From NCBI RefSeq assembly GCF_002927045.1, contig NZ_PRDW01000008.1, positions 62,001-126,000 of the forward strand: a DNA stretch of 64,000 nt. Reading direction: 5' to 3'. This document shows, piece after piece, positions 16,955-26,065 of the stretch. Below the pieces are notes generated by a model that saw only the letters and a program-made list of their open reading frames with translations, had not been told where the DNA came from and did not search any database. This DNA comes from Mycetohabitans endofungorum. GTDB lineage: Bacteria; Pseudomonadota; Gammaproteobacteria; Burkholderiales; Burkholderiaceae. Within the stretch, counting starts at the first letter, position 1. The number at the start of each line of letters is the position of its first letter. Position numbers and translations under genes: made by a program.

Positions 16955-19267
16955 ATGTCCACACCGACCAACAGCAAGCTGCGCGAAGCTGCGCTCGATT
17001 ATCACGAATTCCCGACCCCGGGGAAGATCGCTATCGCGCCCACCAAGCAGATGATCAATCAGCGCGATCTCGCGTTGGCCTATTCGCCAGGCGTGGCGGC
17101 GGCGTGCGAGGAAATCGTGGCTAATCCACTTAACGCGGCGCGCTTCACCGCACGCAGCAATTTGGTGGGCGTGGTGTCGAACGGCACGGCCGTGCTGGGC
17201 TTGGGCGATATCGGCCCCCTTGCGGCCAAGCCGGTCATGGAAGGCAAGGCCGTGCTGTTTAAGAAGTTTGCCGGCATCGACGTGTTCGACATCGAACTAA
17301 ACGAAAAGGACCCGCAAAAGCTGATCGAGGTGATCGCCGCGCTGGAGCCGACCTTCGGGGGGATTAACCTGGAGGACATCAAGGCGCCAGATTGCTTCAC
17401 GGTCGAGCGTGAGTGCCGCAAGCGGATGAAGATCCCGGTATTCCACGACGACCAGCATGGTACAGCGATCGTGGTGGCCGCGGCGGTGACCAACGGGCTG
17501 AAAGTCGTTGGCAAGTCGCTCGGCGAGGTGAAGGTGGTGGCCAGCGGCGCGGGTGCCGCGGCGCTGGCGTGCCTGAACTTGCTGCTCGACATGGGGCTGA
17601 AGCGCGAGAATGTATTTGTCACAGACCTGGTCGGCGTCGTCTACGAGGGCCGCACTGAGCTGATGGATCCGGACAAGGCGCTGTTCGCGCAGGTCACCGA
17701 CGCGCGCACGCTGTCCGATGTGATCGGTGGCGCGGACGTGTTCCTCGGTTTGTCCGCCGGCGGCGTGCTCAAGCCGGACATGATCAAGCAGATGGCGGCT
17801 CGGCCGCTGATCTTGGCGCTGGCCAACCCGACGCCCGAAATTCTGCCGGAGGTTGCGCTCCAGGTGCGTCCCGACGCAATCCTGGCGACTGGCCGCACCG
17901 ATTATCCGAACCAGGTCAATAACGTCCTGTGTTTCCCGTTCATTTTTCGCGGCGCGCTCGATGCCGGCGCGACGACGATCACCAAGGAGATGGAAATCGC
18001 CGCGGTCAACGCGATCGCCGAATTGGCGCGCCAGGAACAAAGCGACATCGTGGCGACGGCGTACGGGATCCAAGACCTGACGTTCGGTCCCGAGTACCTG
18101 ATTCCGAAACCGTTCGATCCGCGGTTGATCGTGAAAGTCGCGCCGGCGGTCGCGCAGGCTGCAATGGATTGCGGCGTCGCGACGCGGCCGATCGAGGATA
18201 TGGACGCTTACAGGCAGCATCTGCAGCAATTCGTGTATCACAGCGGTACGACGATGAAGCCGGTCTTCCAAATCGCGCGCAGCATCGACGCGGACAAGAA
18301 GCGCATCGTGTTCGCCGAGGGCGAGGAGGAGCGCATCCTGCGCGCGGTACAGATCGTGGTCGACGAGCGGCTGGCCAAGCCCATCCTGATCGGACGACCG
18401 GCGGTGATCGAGCAGCGCATCGCGCGCTATGGGCTGCGCCTTGTGGCGGGACAGGATTTCACTATCGTCAATACCGACCACGACGAGCGCTACCGCGATT
18501 TCTGGCAGACGTACTTCAAAATGATGGCGCGCAAAGGCATCACGCAGCAGCTGGCGAAAGTCGAAATGCGGCGGCGCACCACGCTGATCGGCTCAATGCT
18601 GGTGCTCAAGGGCGAAGCCGATGGGATGATCTGCGGTACGATTTCGACCACGCACCGGCACTTGCACTTCATCGACCAGGTCATCGGCAAGCGCGCTGGC
18701 TGCTCGGTCTACGCGGCGATGAACTGCCTGGTGTTGCCGAACCGGCAGATCTTCCTGGTCGACACGCATGTGAACGTCGACCCGACACCGGAGGAATTGG
18801 TCGAGATCACGTTGATGGCTGCGGACGAGGTGCGTCGTTTCGGCATCGAACCGAAGATTGCCCTGCTGTCCCACTCCAATTTCGGTTCGAGTAACGCGCC
18901 GAGCGCCAAGAAGATGCGCGACACGCTCGCGTTGCTGCAGCAGCGCGCCCCGCAACTGCAGATCGACGGTGAAATGCATGGCGATGTCGCGCTCGACGCG
19001 AACCTGCGCAAGTTCGTGCTGCCGGAGGCGACGCTCGAGGGTGACGCAAACCTGTTGATCCTGCCCAACGTCGATGCAGCCAATATTTCATACAACCTGC
19101 TCAAGACCGCGGCGGGCAACAACATCGCGATCGGGCCGATTTTGCTGGGCGCGGCAAAGCCCGTGCACGTGTTGACCGAGTCCGCGACCGTGCGACGCAT
19201 CGTGAACATGACTGCACTGCTGGTGGCCGATGTGGCCGCGGGTACTAAGGAGTCGGGCGGGCGATGA
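16955..19267 (+). CDS. maeB: NADP-dependent malic enzyme with phosphotransacetylase-like domain (MaeB)
   Basis: 770 residues in two domains. Residues about 1-430 are the malic enzyme (oxidative decarboxylation of malate to pyruvate with NADPH), with LAYSPGVAAACEEI, VFHDDQHGTAIVV (metal and substrate site) and VASGAGAAALACLNLL (NADP Rossmann loop). Residues about 435-760 are a phosphotransacetylase-like domain (VFAEGEEERILRAVQ, DGEMHGDVALDANLRK, LILPNVDAANISYNLL), which in MaeB proteins is regulatory (acetyl-CoA/acetyl-P) and usually not catalytic. Single gene, divergent from thiL. Confidence 0.96.
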   Translation: MSTPTNSKLREAALDYHEFPTPGKIAIAPTKQMINQRDLALAYSPGVAAACEEIVANPLNAARFTARSNLVGVVSNGTAVLGLGDIGPLAAKPVMEGKAVLFKKFAGIDVFDIELNEKDPQKLIEVIAALEPTFGGINLEDIKAPDCFTVERECRKRMKIPVFHDDQHGTAIVVAAAVTNGLKVVGKSLGEVKVVASGAGAAALACLNLLLDMGLKRENVFVTDLVGVVYEGRTELMDPDKALFAQVTDARTLSDVIGGADVFLGLSAGGVLKPDMIKQMAARPLILALANPTPEILPEVALQVRPDAILATGRTDYPNQVNNVLCFPFIFRGALDAGATTITKEMEIAAVNAIAELARQEQSDIVATAYGIQDLTFGPEYLIPKPFDPRLIVKVAPAVAQAAMDCGVATRPIEDMDAYRQHLQQFVYHSGTTMKPVFQIARSIDADKKRIVFAEGEEERILRAVQIVVDERLAKPILIGRPAVIEQRIARYGLRLVAGQDFTIVNTDHDERYRDFWQTYFKMMARKGITQQLAKVEMRRRTTLIGSMLVLKGEADGMICGTISTTHRHLHFIDQVIGKRAGCSVYAAMNCLVLPNRQIFLVDTHVNVDPTPEELVEITLMAADEVRRFGIEPKIALLSHSNFGSSNAPSAKKMRDTLALLQQRAPQLQIDGEMHGDVALDANLRKFVLPEATLEGDANLLILPNVDAANISYNLLKTAAGNNIAIGPILLGAAKPVHVLTESATVRRIVNMTALLVADVAAGTKESGGR

Positions 19268-19298
19268 ATCCCGGGTGGTAGGCAACGGCTCTGCCACC

Positions 19299-19317
19299 GC
19301 GGCACAGTGTGTGCCGC
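19299..19317. other. Hairpin after maeB without T tract
   Basis: Perfect 8-bp stem GCGGCACA/TGTGCCGC with loop GTG, 31 bp after the maeB stop. No T run follows, so it may protect or define the 3' end of the mRNA rather than act as an intrinsic terminator. Confidence 0.5.
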
Positions 19318-19347
19318 ATGAGGCGCACGCATCGAATCCGGATGCAC

Positions 19348-19377
19348 AAAAAAGTGTGCCTCACGAATGAGGCACAC
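19348..19377 (-). terminator. Rho-independent terminator for a leftward transcript
   Basis: Perfect 10-bp stem GTGTGCCTCA (19354-19363) and TGAGGCACAC (19368-19377) with tetraloop CGAA. Read leftward, the stem is followed directly by six T (the A run 19348-19353 on the plus strand). There is no T run on the right, so it serves only minus-strand transcripts. No recognised minus-strand gene lies upstream of it for more than 1.4 kb (the next is rsmE, stop at 20777), which raises the question of what it terminates. Confidence 0.85.
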
Positions 19378-19560
19378 AAGCGGCGGCTGGGGGCAACCGC
19401 CGGACTGCTCGACAATGCTGCGCGACATTTGCGCGCAGCACCAAATTCTCCACCGTTCCAATTCGACCTGCCGGCCGCGATATCGGGGGCCGGAGCGCGC
19501 CGTTACGCGTTTGCGCTCCCGTATCCGGATGGTATGAAGGAGATGTTCCGGACGCAAGCG
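19348..19560 (-). ncRNA. Candidate structured non-coding RNA (novel, unproven)
   Basis: Read leftward from about 19560, the sequence can fold into consecutive hairpins: TCCGGA 547-552 with 524-529; GGAGCGC/GCGCTCC (519-513 with 498-492, 7 bp); CCGGCC/GGCCGG (493-488 with 476-471); a perfect 9-bp stem TGCTGCGCG/CGCGCAGCA (440-432 with 424-416); an 8-bp stem 401-394 with 89-82; then the terminator (numbers are the last three digits or fewer within 19382-19552). In the 8-bp stem one pair is C-A on the plus strand but G-U on the minus strand, which favours the minus strand as the transcript. Hairpins 4 and 5 share two bases, so they compete. No clear promoter was found. A 74-codon frame on this strand ends inside the terminator stem and resembles no protein I know. 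Confidence 0.35.
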
Positions 19561-19754
19561 AATTTTTGATGACTGCAGCGATCATCCAAATCTAGATTGC
19601 TTCGTAGACACTTAGGCGACGATAGACTCCCACCCCGTGTGCCGGTCAGGAAATTAACCTTGCAATTGTCTAACACCATTGATTATTAAGGCGATTCGGG
19701 ATAACCTTACGTTTTTAATGGTCGTGTACGCGTCCTCTTCGCGAAACGAGATAC

Positions 19755-20154
19755 ATGATCGGCAAGTGGCTCCGTTACGGCGTGCTTGCGGTGAACGTGT
19801 CCGCCACCAGCGTGCCTGGCTTGGTTTCCACCGCGTGGGCGCGATACTCGCCGCCGTCGGACGCGCCCCTTGGCGCCATGCTCGGCGGGGTGTTGATTGC
19901 CGGTCTGCCCGGTGAAGCGCAGTTCACGTTCAAATCGATCCAGGCCGGCGGCCCGTTCCCTTATCCGAAGGATGGCGAGGTGTTCGGTAATTTCGAGCGA
20001 CACCTGCCGGTGCGGCTCCGTGACTATTAGCACGAGTACACGGCGAAGACGCCGCGCGCGCTATCGTGGAGTACGAAGAATCGTCTGCGGGGGAGCGCCG
20101 CGTTATACCGGTGAATGCTATGACACCGGCGACCATTACGCGTTTTTCAAATGA
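19755..20154 (+). pseudogene. Barnase-type secreted ribonuclease, inactivated by stop codon and frameshift
   Basis: The first 91 codons give a signal-like N-terminus (WLRYGVLAVNVSATSVPGLV) and then the barnase-family core AGGPFPYPKDGEVFGNFERH. A TAG at 20028-20030 replaces the second Tyr codon of the expected YYHEYT. The same frame continues HEYTAKTPRA; a net loss of about 2 nt in a GC run near 20050 then moves the reading to another frame, which reads RYRGVRRIVCGGAPRYTGEC and ends TGDHYAFFK. The catalytic Glu (HEYT), Arg (VRR) and His (DHY) codons all survive, so decay is recent. It ends 20 bp before the intact barstar gene. The surrounding 200 bp upstream are visibly A/T-richer than neighbouring genes. 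Confidence 0.85.
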
Positions 20155-20174
20155 ATTGTGGGATGACTACGGTT

Positions 20175-20723
20175 ATGAGCGACAACACTTATTCGCAAGG
20201 CACCGGGGTCGCGAGCGATATCTTCGCGCTGAACGACAGCAGGTTGTTTCAGCGCGTGCTGCGCCAGCAGGACGCCGAACGTGAGCAGCGCCGTATCGAC
20301 GCGCTGCTGTTCAATGAGGGAAACATGAGCCTTTTCAAGACGGTGCGCTCGAACATCGTGCAATCGATCCGTGCGTTCCGCGTGCCGGAGCTGGCCGACG
20401 AGGCGGCCCGGCTGGGCCACCATTTCCTGTATGCATATTGCGCGGCCGCGCAGACGAAGGCGGAAGTGCTCGAGACGATCTCGACGTCGTTTCTTTTCCC
20501 GAAGCACTTCGGTAAGAACTACGATGCGCTGTACGACTGCCTGACCGACGCCGTGCATAAGGCGGGAGCGCAACCTGGTTTCGTGATCGTGCTCGAGGGG
20601 TTGCCCGCGACGCAAAAGTTCGACAAGGAGGCGCGGGAGACACTGCTCGATGTGTTCCGCGAGGCGGCCGAATTCTGGGCCGAGCGGAAGGTGAACTTCC
20701 GCGTGTTCTATTCGTTTGCTTGA
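20175..20723 (+). CDS. Barstar-family ribonuclease inhibitor
   Basis: 182 residues. Residues about 85-182 are the barstar domain: FLFPKHFGKNYDALYDCLTD contains the Tyr/Asp face that plugs a barnase active site, and the end ETLLDVFREAAEFWAERKV is the family C-terminus. The N-terminal 80 residues (FALNDSRLFQRVLR, VRSNIVQSIRAFRVPELADEAA) are the extension usual in Burkholderia homologues. I chose the ATG at 20175; an ATG at 20151 overlaps the stop of the RNase remnant and would add eight residues. The cognate RNase gene immediately upstream is broken, so this antidote is now an orphan unless it protects against another RNase. Confidence 0.9.
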   Translation: MSDNTYSQGTGVASDIFALNDSRLFQRVLRQQDAEREQRRIDALLFNEGNMSLFKTVRSNIVQSIRAFRVPELADEAARLGHHFLYAYCAAAQTKAEVLETISTSFLFPKHFGKNYDALYDCLTDAVHKAGAQPGFVIVLEGLPATQKFDKEARETLLDVFREAAEFWAERKVNFRVFYSFA

Positions 20724-20776
20724 CGCAGTTCGGCTCGCCCGCGCGTGACTTGACATGGGCGGCCCACGCCGGCTTC

Positions 20777-21532
20777 TCACCACCCGCCCCAGCGCGCCGC
20801 CAGCGCGGCGAGCACCGCGATGCCGGCCGTCTCGGTGCGCAGCACGCGTGGGCCTAGGCCAAGCGGCATGAAGCCGTGGGATATCGCGGCTGCCTCCTCG
20901 GTGGCCGACAACCCGCCTTCCGGCCCGATCATCACGATGACCGGCGCAGCGGGCGCGGTGCCGGGCAGTGTCGCGAACGGCTGCTCGGCGCGCGGTGACA
21001 GTAACAGACGCAGTGCATTGTCGCGGGGCGGGGCCGCGCAGGACTCGAGCCATGTCATGACGTCGGTGAGCGGCGCAACGTCGGGCAGCCGATTACGCCC
21101 GCATTGCTCGCATGCGGCTCGCACCAGCGCCTGCCAGTGCGCGTGGCGCCGAGCGGCGCGCTCGTCGGTCAGCCGCACGACGCTGCGCGCGGTCATCAGC
21201 GGTATCACGCCGGCCACGCCCAGTTCGACGGCTTTCTCCAGCAGCCAGTCCATTTTGTCGCCCCCGGCGATGCCTTGCGCTAACACGACGCGATAAGGCG
21301 GCTCGACCTCCCGCGCGTCGAAGCGGCCGACTTGCACCGTCGCTGAACGCTTATCCAATTGAAGCAATTCGGCCTCGAACTGGCCGCCTTCGCCGTTGAA
21401 CAGGATCGCCTTGTCACCGGCCTGCAGCCGCAGCACGTGCATATGACGCACGACATCGTCCGGCAGCGACGTGCTGTGGCCGCTGTGCAGCGGCATGGGG
21501 ACAAAAAAGCGAGGTGGCGATAGTGTGGTCAT
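20777..21532 (-). CDS. rsmE: 16S rRNA (uracil-1498-N3)-methyltransferase RsmE
   Basis: 251 residues. A SPOUT-class enzyme methylating U1498 of 16S rRNA. N-terminal PUA-like domain (MTTLSPPRFFVPMPL), then the knotted SAM site: VMIGPEGGLSATEE (about 200-213) and LGLGPRVLRTETAGIAVLAA (about 225-244). The ATG at 21530-21532 is at the family N-terminus; the open frame runs on upstream without homology. Downstream it converges on barstar (53 bp). Confidence 0.95.
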   Translation of the reverse strand: MTTLSPPRFFVPMPLHSGHSTSLPDDVVRHMHVLRLQAGDKAILFNGEGGQFEAELLQLDKRSATVQVGRFDAREVEPPYRVVLAQGIAGGDKMDWLLEKAVELGVAGVIPLMTARSVVRLTDERAARRHAHWQALVRAACEQCGRNRLPDVAPLTDVMTWLESCAAPPRDNALRLLLSPRAEQPFATLPGTAPAAPVIVMIGPEGGLSATEEAAAISHGFMPLGLGPRVLRTETAGIAVLAALAARWGGW

Positions 21533-21644
21533 TGTCGAAAGGGCAGGGTGTGGCGTGTGACGCGCGCGTGCGCACCGGCCGGATTGTGTCATAACCACGG
21601 TGGCGCAAGCGAGCCGCCGTCCGGCGGTGCGTCGCGGCGCGGCA

Positions 21645-22718
21645 TCACTTCGGCGCCGTACCGCAATCCGGTATCCGCTCGATGAAAAAAGCATCGTGGC
21701 GGGACGGGTCGTAGTGTTCGAGCCCGGACAATCCCCATTGCGCCGCGCGCTCGGCCGCCCGTTGCGCGGGCAGTTGTCCGGCATCGAGCGCGTCGCTGAC
21801 CACGGCCATCTGCCACAGCGAGCCATATAGCGGCACATACGTCTGCATGAGCGCGACATGGCCAAACGCGGCGCGCAGCGTGCCGAGCAGTGCCGCGACC
21901 TGGCCGGGCTGAAACAGCGGCGAGCCGAGGTGGATCGACAGCACTGCATCGTCCACCATGCGGGTGCGCAGCAATGCGTAAAAACTGTGCGTGTACAGCG
22001 TTGAAGCCGGCGAATTGGGCGGCGTCAAGTCGAACACGACTGCGTCGAAGCGCTCCTGTGTGTGCTGCACGAAGTGCAACGCGTCACCCGTGACGATCTG
22101 CACGCGCGGATCGTCGAGCGCGCCACGGTGCACGCGCTGTAGGTGGCGTCGCGCCATTGCCACGACCGCAGGATCAAGCTCCGCGATGACGATGTGCTCC
22201 AGTGCCTTGTACTTGAGCCACTGCCGCGCCGCACCGCCATCGCCGCCGCCGAGAACCAGCACGCGCCGCGGAGGCTGCTCCCGCGACAGCGCGCCGGGGT
22301 GCACCATGCTTTCGTGATAGAGGTATTCGTCGCGCTCGGACGTCATCGGGCGCTTGTCGAGCACGAATAGCTTGCCGAGCAGCGGCGTCTCCCAGACCTC
22401 GATATGCTGGTACGCCGAGTCGATCGTTTGCAGCCGCCGCGCGCCGGTGAACGTGTACGCATAATGCGCGCACGGGCGCAACGTCAGTGAGTTGCCTTGC
22501 GCGTCCGGGCGGTCGGCGTTGTCCGGGCGGTCGATGTCGTGCGCGGGGGCGGCGTCGTGAATGGGGTCGGCGGGCGGCACGGCAGGCGGCGGCGTGCGGG
22601 ATGATGGCGGTTTCGGTTCCAATCGGCAAAGCTCCTTGACGGTGGCATGGCGTCGCTGTGGCGGTGTGGCCAGGCAGTTTGCGATCCCTGCGCGCACGCC
22701 CGTGGCGCGGCGCAACAT
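21645..22718 (-). CDS. speE: Spermidine synthase-like polyamine aminopropyltransferase
   Basis: 357 residues from the ATG at 22716-22718. The core begins near residue 80 with RPCAHYAYTFTGARRLQTID, then YQHIEVWETPLLGKLFVLD (tetramerisation region). The decarboxylated-SAM site is VLVLGGGDGGAARQWLKY, and the catalytic aspartate stretch is VVFDLTPPNSPASTLYTHSFY-like. It should transfer an aminopropyl group to putrescine. The first 80 residues are low-complexity (Pro/Asp/Ala) and the true start may be downstream at a non-ATG codon; GTG at 22697 is possible. No speD is seen in the window. Confidence 0.85.
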   Translation of the reverse strand: MLRRATGVRAGIANCLATPPQRRHATVKELCRLEPKPPSSRTPPPAVPPADPIHDAAPAHDIDRPDNADRPDAQGNSLTLRPCAHYAYTFTGARRLQTIDSAYQHIEVWETPLLGKLFVLDKRPMTSERDEYLYHESMVHPGALSREQPPRRVLVLGGGDGGAARQWLKYKALEHIVIAELDPAVVAMARRHLQRVHRGALDDPRVQIVTGDALHFVQHTQERFDAVVFDLTPPNSPASTLYTHSFYALLRTRMVDDAVLSIHLGSPLFQPGQVAALLGTLRAAFGHVALMQTYVPLYGSLWQMAVVSDALDAGQLPAQRAAERAAQWGLSGLEHYDPSRHDAFFIERIPDCGTAPK

Positions 22719-22744
22719 CGCCAAGCAGCGGCAGGCCTGTCTGT

Positions 22745-22750
22745 TAGAAT
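22745..22750 (+). promoter_or_regulatory. Possible -10 element of tkt
   Basis: TAGAAT (in TTAGAATAATGCG) lies 115 bp before the tkt ATG and only 27 bp right of the chosen speE start, so the divergent promoters of tkt and speE must overlap. No good -35 was identified. Confidence 0.4.
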
Positions 22751-22864
22751 AATGCGCTTTGCGACGCTTCGCGCGCGGGTGTGCCCGCATGCGATTCCCA
22801 TTGCGCCGGCGCGGCCGCGACTCGCGACGCGCGCGGCCCTGCTTTTCCTGAGTCCGGACCCGAC

Positions 22865-24898
22865 ATGACAACCCCGCCCGACACCCAGACCACCGTGATG
22901 GCCAACGCAATCCGTGCGTTGGCCATGGACGCCGTTCAGCAAGCCAATTCCGGCCATCCGGGAATGCCGATGGGCATGGCGGAAATCGCCGTGGCGCTGT
23001 GGCAACGTCATCTGCGGCACAATCCGGCTAATCCGCATTGGGCGGACCGGGATCGCTTCGTGCTGTCCAATGGGCATGGGTCGATGCTGCTGTATGCGCT
23101 GCTGCACCTGAGCGGCTATGACTTGCCGATGGACGAGTTGAAGCGTTTCCGCCAATTGCATTCGAGAACACCTGGCCATCCAGAGGCCGGGATCACACCG
23201 GGTGTCGAGACGACCACTGGGCCGCTGGGTCAGGGATTGGCCAATGCGGTGGGCATGGCGCTGGCCGAAGCGCTGCTGGCGGCGGAATTCAACCAGCCTG
23301 ACGCGAAGATCGTCGACCACTACACGTACGTGTTCGTCGGCGATGGCTGCCTGATGGAAGGCGTGTCGCACGAGGCCTGCTCGCTGGCGGGCACGCTGGG
23401 GTTGTCGAAGCTGATCGTGCTGTATGACGACAACGGCATTTCGATTGACGGGGATGTCGGGCACTGGTTCGCCGACGATACGCCGAAGCGTTTCGAGGCC
23501 TATGGCTGGAACGTAATCCGCGCGGTCGATGGCCACGATGTGGACGCAGTCGACGCGGCCATTCGCGTCGCGAAGCAGTCGGACAAGCCGACGCTGATCT
23601 GCTGCCGTACCGTCATCGGCAGGGGGGCGCCGAACAAGGCCGGCGGCCACGACGTGCACGGCGCGCCGCTGGGCGCGGCGGAGATTGCCGCGACGCGTGC
23701 AGCGATCGGCTGGGGCGCCGAGCCTTTCGTGATTCCGCAGGACGTCTATGCGCTGTGGGACGCGAAGGAGACGGGCGCCCAGGCCGAGCGCGAGTGGAAT
23801 GAAGCCTTTGCCGCATATCGCGCGAAGTATCCGCAGCAGGCGACTGAGTTCGAGCGCCGTATCGCCGGCCGGCTGCCGGCGCATTGGGCTGATGCCGCGC
23901 GGCGGCTGATCGCCGCCGCCAACGAGCGTGCTGAGACGGTTGCGACCCGTAAGGCGTCGCAGCAGGCGATCGAGGCGCTGGCTACGGCGTTGCCGGAACT
24001 GCTGGGCGGTTCGGCGGATCTCACCGGTTCGAACTTGACCAACTGGAAGGCCAGCAAGCCGGTACGCGCTGGCCGTGAAAGCGGCGCGCAGGTACTGCAA
24101 TGGGGCAATCACGTCAACTACGGGGTGCGTGAATTCGGCATGAGCGCGGCGCTCAACGGCATTGCGCTGCACGGTGGCTACTTGCCGTTCGGCGGCACGT
24201 TCCTGACCTTCTCGGACTACAGCCGCAACGCATTGCGGATGGCCGCACTGATGAAGACCCGCTCGATCTTCGTGTTCACGCACGACTCGATCGGGCTCGG
24301 CGAGGATGGCCCGACGCACCAGTCGATCGAGCACGTGTCGAGCCTGCGCCTGATTCCGAACATGGACGTGTGGCGCCCGGCCGACACGGTCGAGACCGCG
24401 GTGGCCTGGACCCAGGCGGTCGAGCGCCAGGGGCCATCGTCGTTGATCTTCAGCCGGCAGAACCTGGCGTTCTGTGCGCGGACCGACGTGCAGATTGCGG
24501 CGGTCGCCCGGGGCGGGTACGTGCTGCGCGACTGGAATGACGACATCCCGGCCCGCAAGGTCATCTTGATCGCGACGGGCTCCGAGGTCGAGCTTGCGCT
24601 GAACGCCGTCGAGCCGCTTGCGCGCGTGGGCATCGGCGCCCGTGTCGTATCGATGCCCTCGACCACGGTGTTCGATCGGCAGGATGCCGAGTGGCGCGAG
24701 CGCGTCCTGCCACGCGGCGTGGCGCGGGTGGCGATCGAGGCCGGTGTCACGGCGTTCTGGCACAAATATGTGGGAATCGACGGCGGCGTGGTCGGGATCG
24801 ACACGTTCGGCGAATCGGCGCCCGCCGGCGTGTTGTTCAAGCATTTTGGCTTCACGGTTGATAACGTCGTCGATACCGTGAAGTCGATACTGGGTTAA
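22865..24898 (+). CDS. tkt: Transketolase
   Basis: 677 residues. Thiamine-diphosphate enzyme moving two-carbon units in the pentose phosphate pathway. Starts [23 protein letters not shown]-binding [18 protein letters not shown] near 157-174; substrate His loops [10 protein letters not shown] and [14 protein letters not shown]; central pyrimidine domain with [16 protein letters not shown] and [20 protein letters not shown]-terminal domain ending [14 protein letters not shown]. The ATG at 22865 is preferred over an upstream in-frame ATG (22781) on homology. gapA follows after 78 bp, a common Burkholderia pair. Confidence 0.97.
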   Translation: MTTPPDTQTTVMANAIRALAMDAVQQANSGHPGMPMGMAEIAVALWQRHLRHNPANPHWADRDRFVLSNGHGSMLLYALLHLSGYDLPMDELKRFRQLHSRTPGHPEAGITPGVETTTGPLGQGLANAVGMALAEALLAAEFNQPDAKIVDHYTYVFVGDGCLMEGVSHEACSLAGTLGLSKLIVLYDDNGISIDGDVGHWFADDTPKRFEAYGWNVIRAVDGHDVDAVDAAIRVAKQSDKPTLICCRTVIGRGAPNKAGGHDVHGAPLGAAEIAATRAAIGWGAEPFVIPQDVYALWDAKETGAQAEREWNEAFAAYRAKYPQQATEFERRIAGRLPAHWADAARRLIAAANERAETVATRKASQQAIEALATALPELLGGSADLTGSNLTNWKASKPVRAGRESGAQVLQWGNHVNYGVREFGMSAALNGIALHGGYLPFGGTFLTFSDYSRNALRMAALMKTRSIFVFTHDSIGLGEDGPTHQSIEHVSSLRLIPNMDVWRPADTVETAVAWTQAVERQGPSSLIFSRQNLAFCARTDVQIAAVARGGYVLRDWNDDIPARKVILIATGSEVELALNAVEPLARVGIGARVVSMPSTTVFDRQDAEWRERVLPRGVARVAIEAGVTAFWHKYVGIDGGVVGIDTFGESAPAGVLFKHFGFTVDNVVDTVKSILG

Positions 24899-24976
24899 GC
24901 CGAGGGTGTGTGACGTGCCGACCGCGCGTCGCACACGCTCGCTCGAGCGTTGCCATTTACCCATTAGGAGATAGAC

Positions 24977-25987
24977 ATGACGATTCGCGTCGCAATCAAC
25001 GGTTATGGCCGTATTGGCCGCAATACGCTGCGGGCCCATTATGAGGGTGGCAAGAAGCACGACATCGAGATCGTGGCGATCAACGACCTCGGCAATGCCC
25101 AGACCAACGCGCATCTGACCCAGTATGACACTGCGCATGGCAAGTTCCCGGGCACCGTCTCGGTTGACGGCGACTACATGATCGTCAACGGCGACAAGAT
25201 CCGCGTGCTCGCGAACCGCAACCCGGCCGAGCTGCCGTGGGGCGATCTCGGTGTGGATGTCGTACTTGAGTGCACCGGTTTCTTCACGTCGAAGGAGAAG
25301 GCGAGCGCGCACTTGAAGGGTGGTGCAAAGAAGGTCGTGATTTCGGCGCCGGGCGGCAAGGATGTCGATGCGACGATCGTTTATGGCGTGAACCACCAGG
25401 TGCTGAAGGCGTCGGATACGGTCATCTCGAACGCCTCGTGCACGACGAACTGCCTTGCGCCGCTGGTCAAGCCGCTGCACGACAAGATCGGCGTCGAGAA
25501 CGGCCTGATGACGACGATTCATGCGTACACGAACGACCAGGTGCTGACCGACGTGTACCATGAGGACCTGCGCCGCGCCCGCTCGGCCACGCACAGCATG
25601 ATCCCGACCAAGACCGGCGCGGCAGCAGCCGTCGGGCTGGTGCTGCCGGAGCTGAACGGTAAGCTGGATGGCTACGCGGTGCGCGTGCCGACGATCAACG
25701 TGTCGATCGTCGACCTATCGTTCATCGCGTCGCGCGATACGAGCGTGGACGAAGTGAACAAGATCCTGAAGGAAGCGTCGGAAGGCGCGCTCAAGGGCAT
25801 CCTCGCCTACAGCGACGCGCCGCTGGTATCGGTTGACTTCAATCACAACCCGGCGTCCTCGACATTCGATGCGACGCTCACGAAGGTGTCGGGCCGTCTC
25901 GTGAAGGTGTCGAGCTGGTACGACAATGAGTGGGGCTTCTCGAACCGGATGCTCGATACGACGGTGGCGCTGGCCAACGCGAAGTAA
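24977..25987 (+). CDS. gapA: Glyceraldehyde-3-phosphate dehydrogenase, type I
   Basis: 336 residues. NAD-dependent oxidation and phosphorylation of glyceraldehyde 3-phosphate in glycolysis. Rossmann motif [13 protein letters not shown] at the N-terminus, catalytic Cys155 in [12 protein letters not shown], and the C-terminal [16 protein letters not shown] strong AGGAG precedes the ATG. It is followed by a bidirectional terminator shared with fur. With edd and eda in the same window it supports a lower Entner-Doudoroff route. Confidence 0.97.
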   Translation: MTIRVAINGYGRIGRNTLRAHYEGGKKHDIEIVAINDLGNAQTNAHLTQYDTAHGKFPGTVSVDGDYMIVNGDKIRVLANRNPAELPWGDLGVDVVLECTGFFTSKEKASAHLKGGAKKVVISAPGGKDVDATIVYGVNHQVLKASDTVISNASCTTNCLAPLVKPLHDKIGVENGLMTTIHAYTNDQVLTDVYHEDLRRARSATHSMIPTKTGAAAAVGLVLPELNGKLDGYAVRVPTINVSIVDLSFIASRDTSVDEVNKILKEASEGALKGILAYSDAPLVSVDFNHNPASSTFDATLTKVSGRLVKVSSWYDNEWGFSNRMLDTTVALANAK

Positions 25988-26019
25988 CGCTCGAACACAC
26001 AAGAAGCAGTGTGTGCGAC

Positions 26020-26050
26020 AAAAAAGCCGCCTGGCCGGGCGGCTTTTTTT
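26020..26050. terminator. Bidirectional rho-independent terminator between gapA and fur
   Basis: Stem GCCGCC (26026-26031) and GGCGGC (26038-26043) with a 6-nt loop, flanked by A6 on the left (26020-26025) and T7 on the right (26044-26050). It can stop gapA transcripts rightward and fur transcripts leftward. Confidence 0.93.
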
Positions 26051-26065
26051 CGGCGCGCAACGCGA

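Noticed and set aside
17297-18481. 394-codon open frame antisense to maeB
   Set aside because: Arg/Asp/His-rich shadow of maeB with no motif and no separate start signals.
19309-19569. Small rightward frame (86 codons) after maeB
   Set aside because: No similarity recognised, no good ribosome site, and it overlaps the hairpin region and leftward terminator.
20028-20030. TAG in the barnase frame as a recoded codon (readthrough)
   Set aside because: A frameshift follows within about 25 nt, so readthrough alone could not make a functional protein.
22484-25594. Very long open frame (over 1000 codons) on the minus strand opposite tkt and gapA
   Set aside because: It is antisense to two well-recognised genes, is full of Arg/His/Asp typical of shadow frames in high-GC DNA, and has no recognisable domain.
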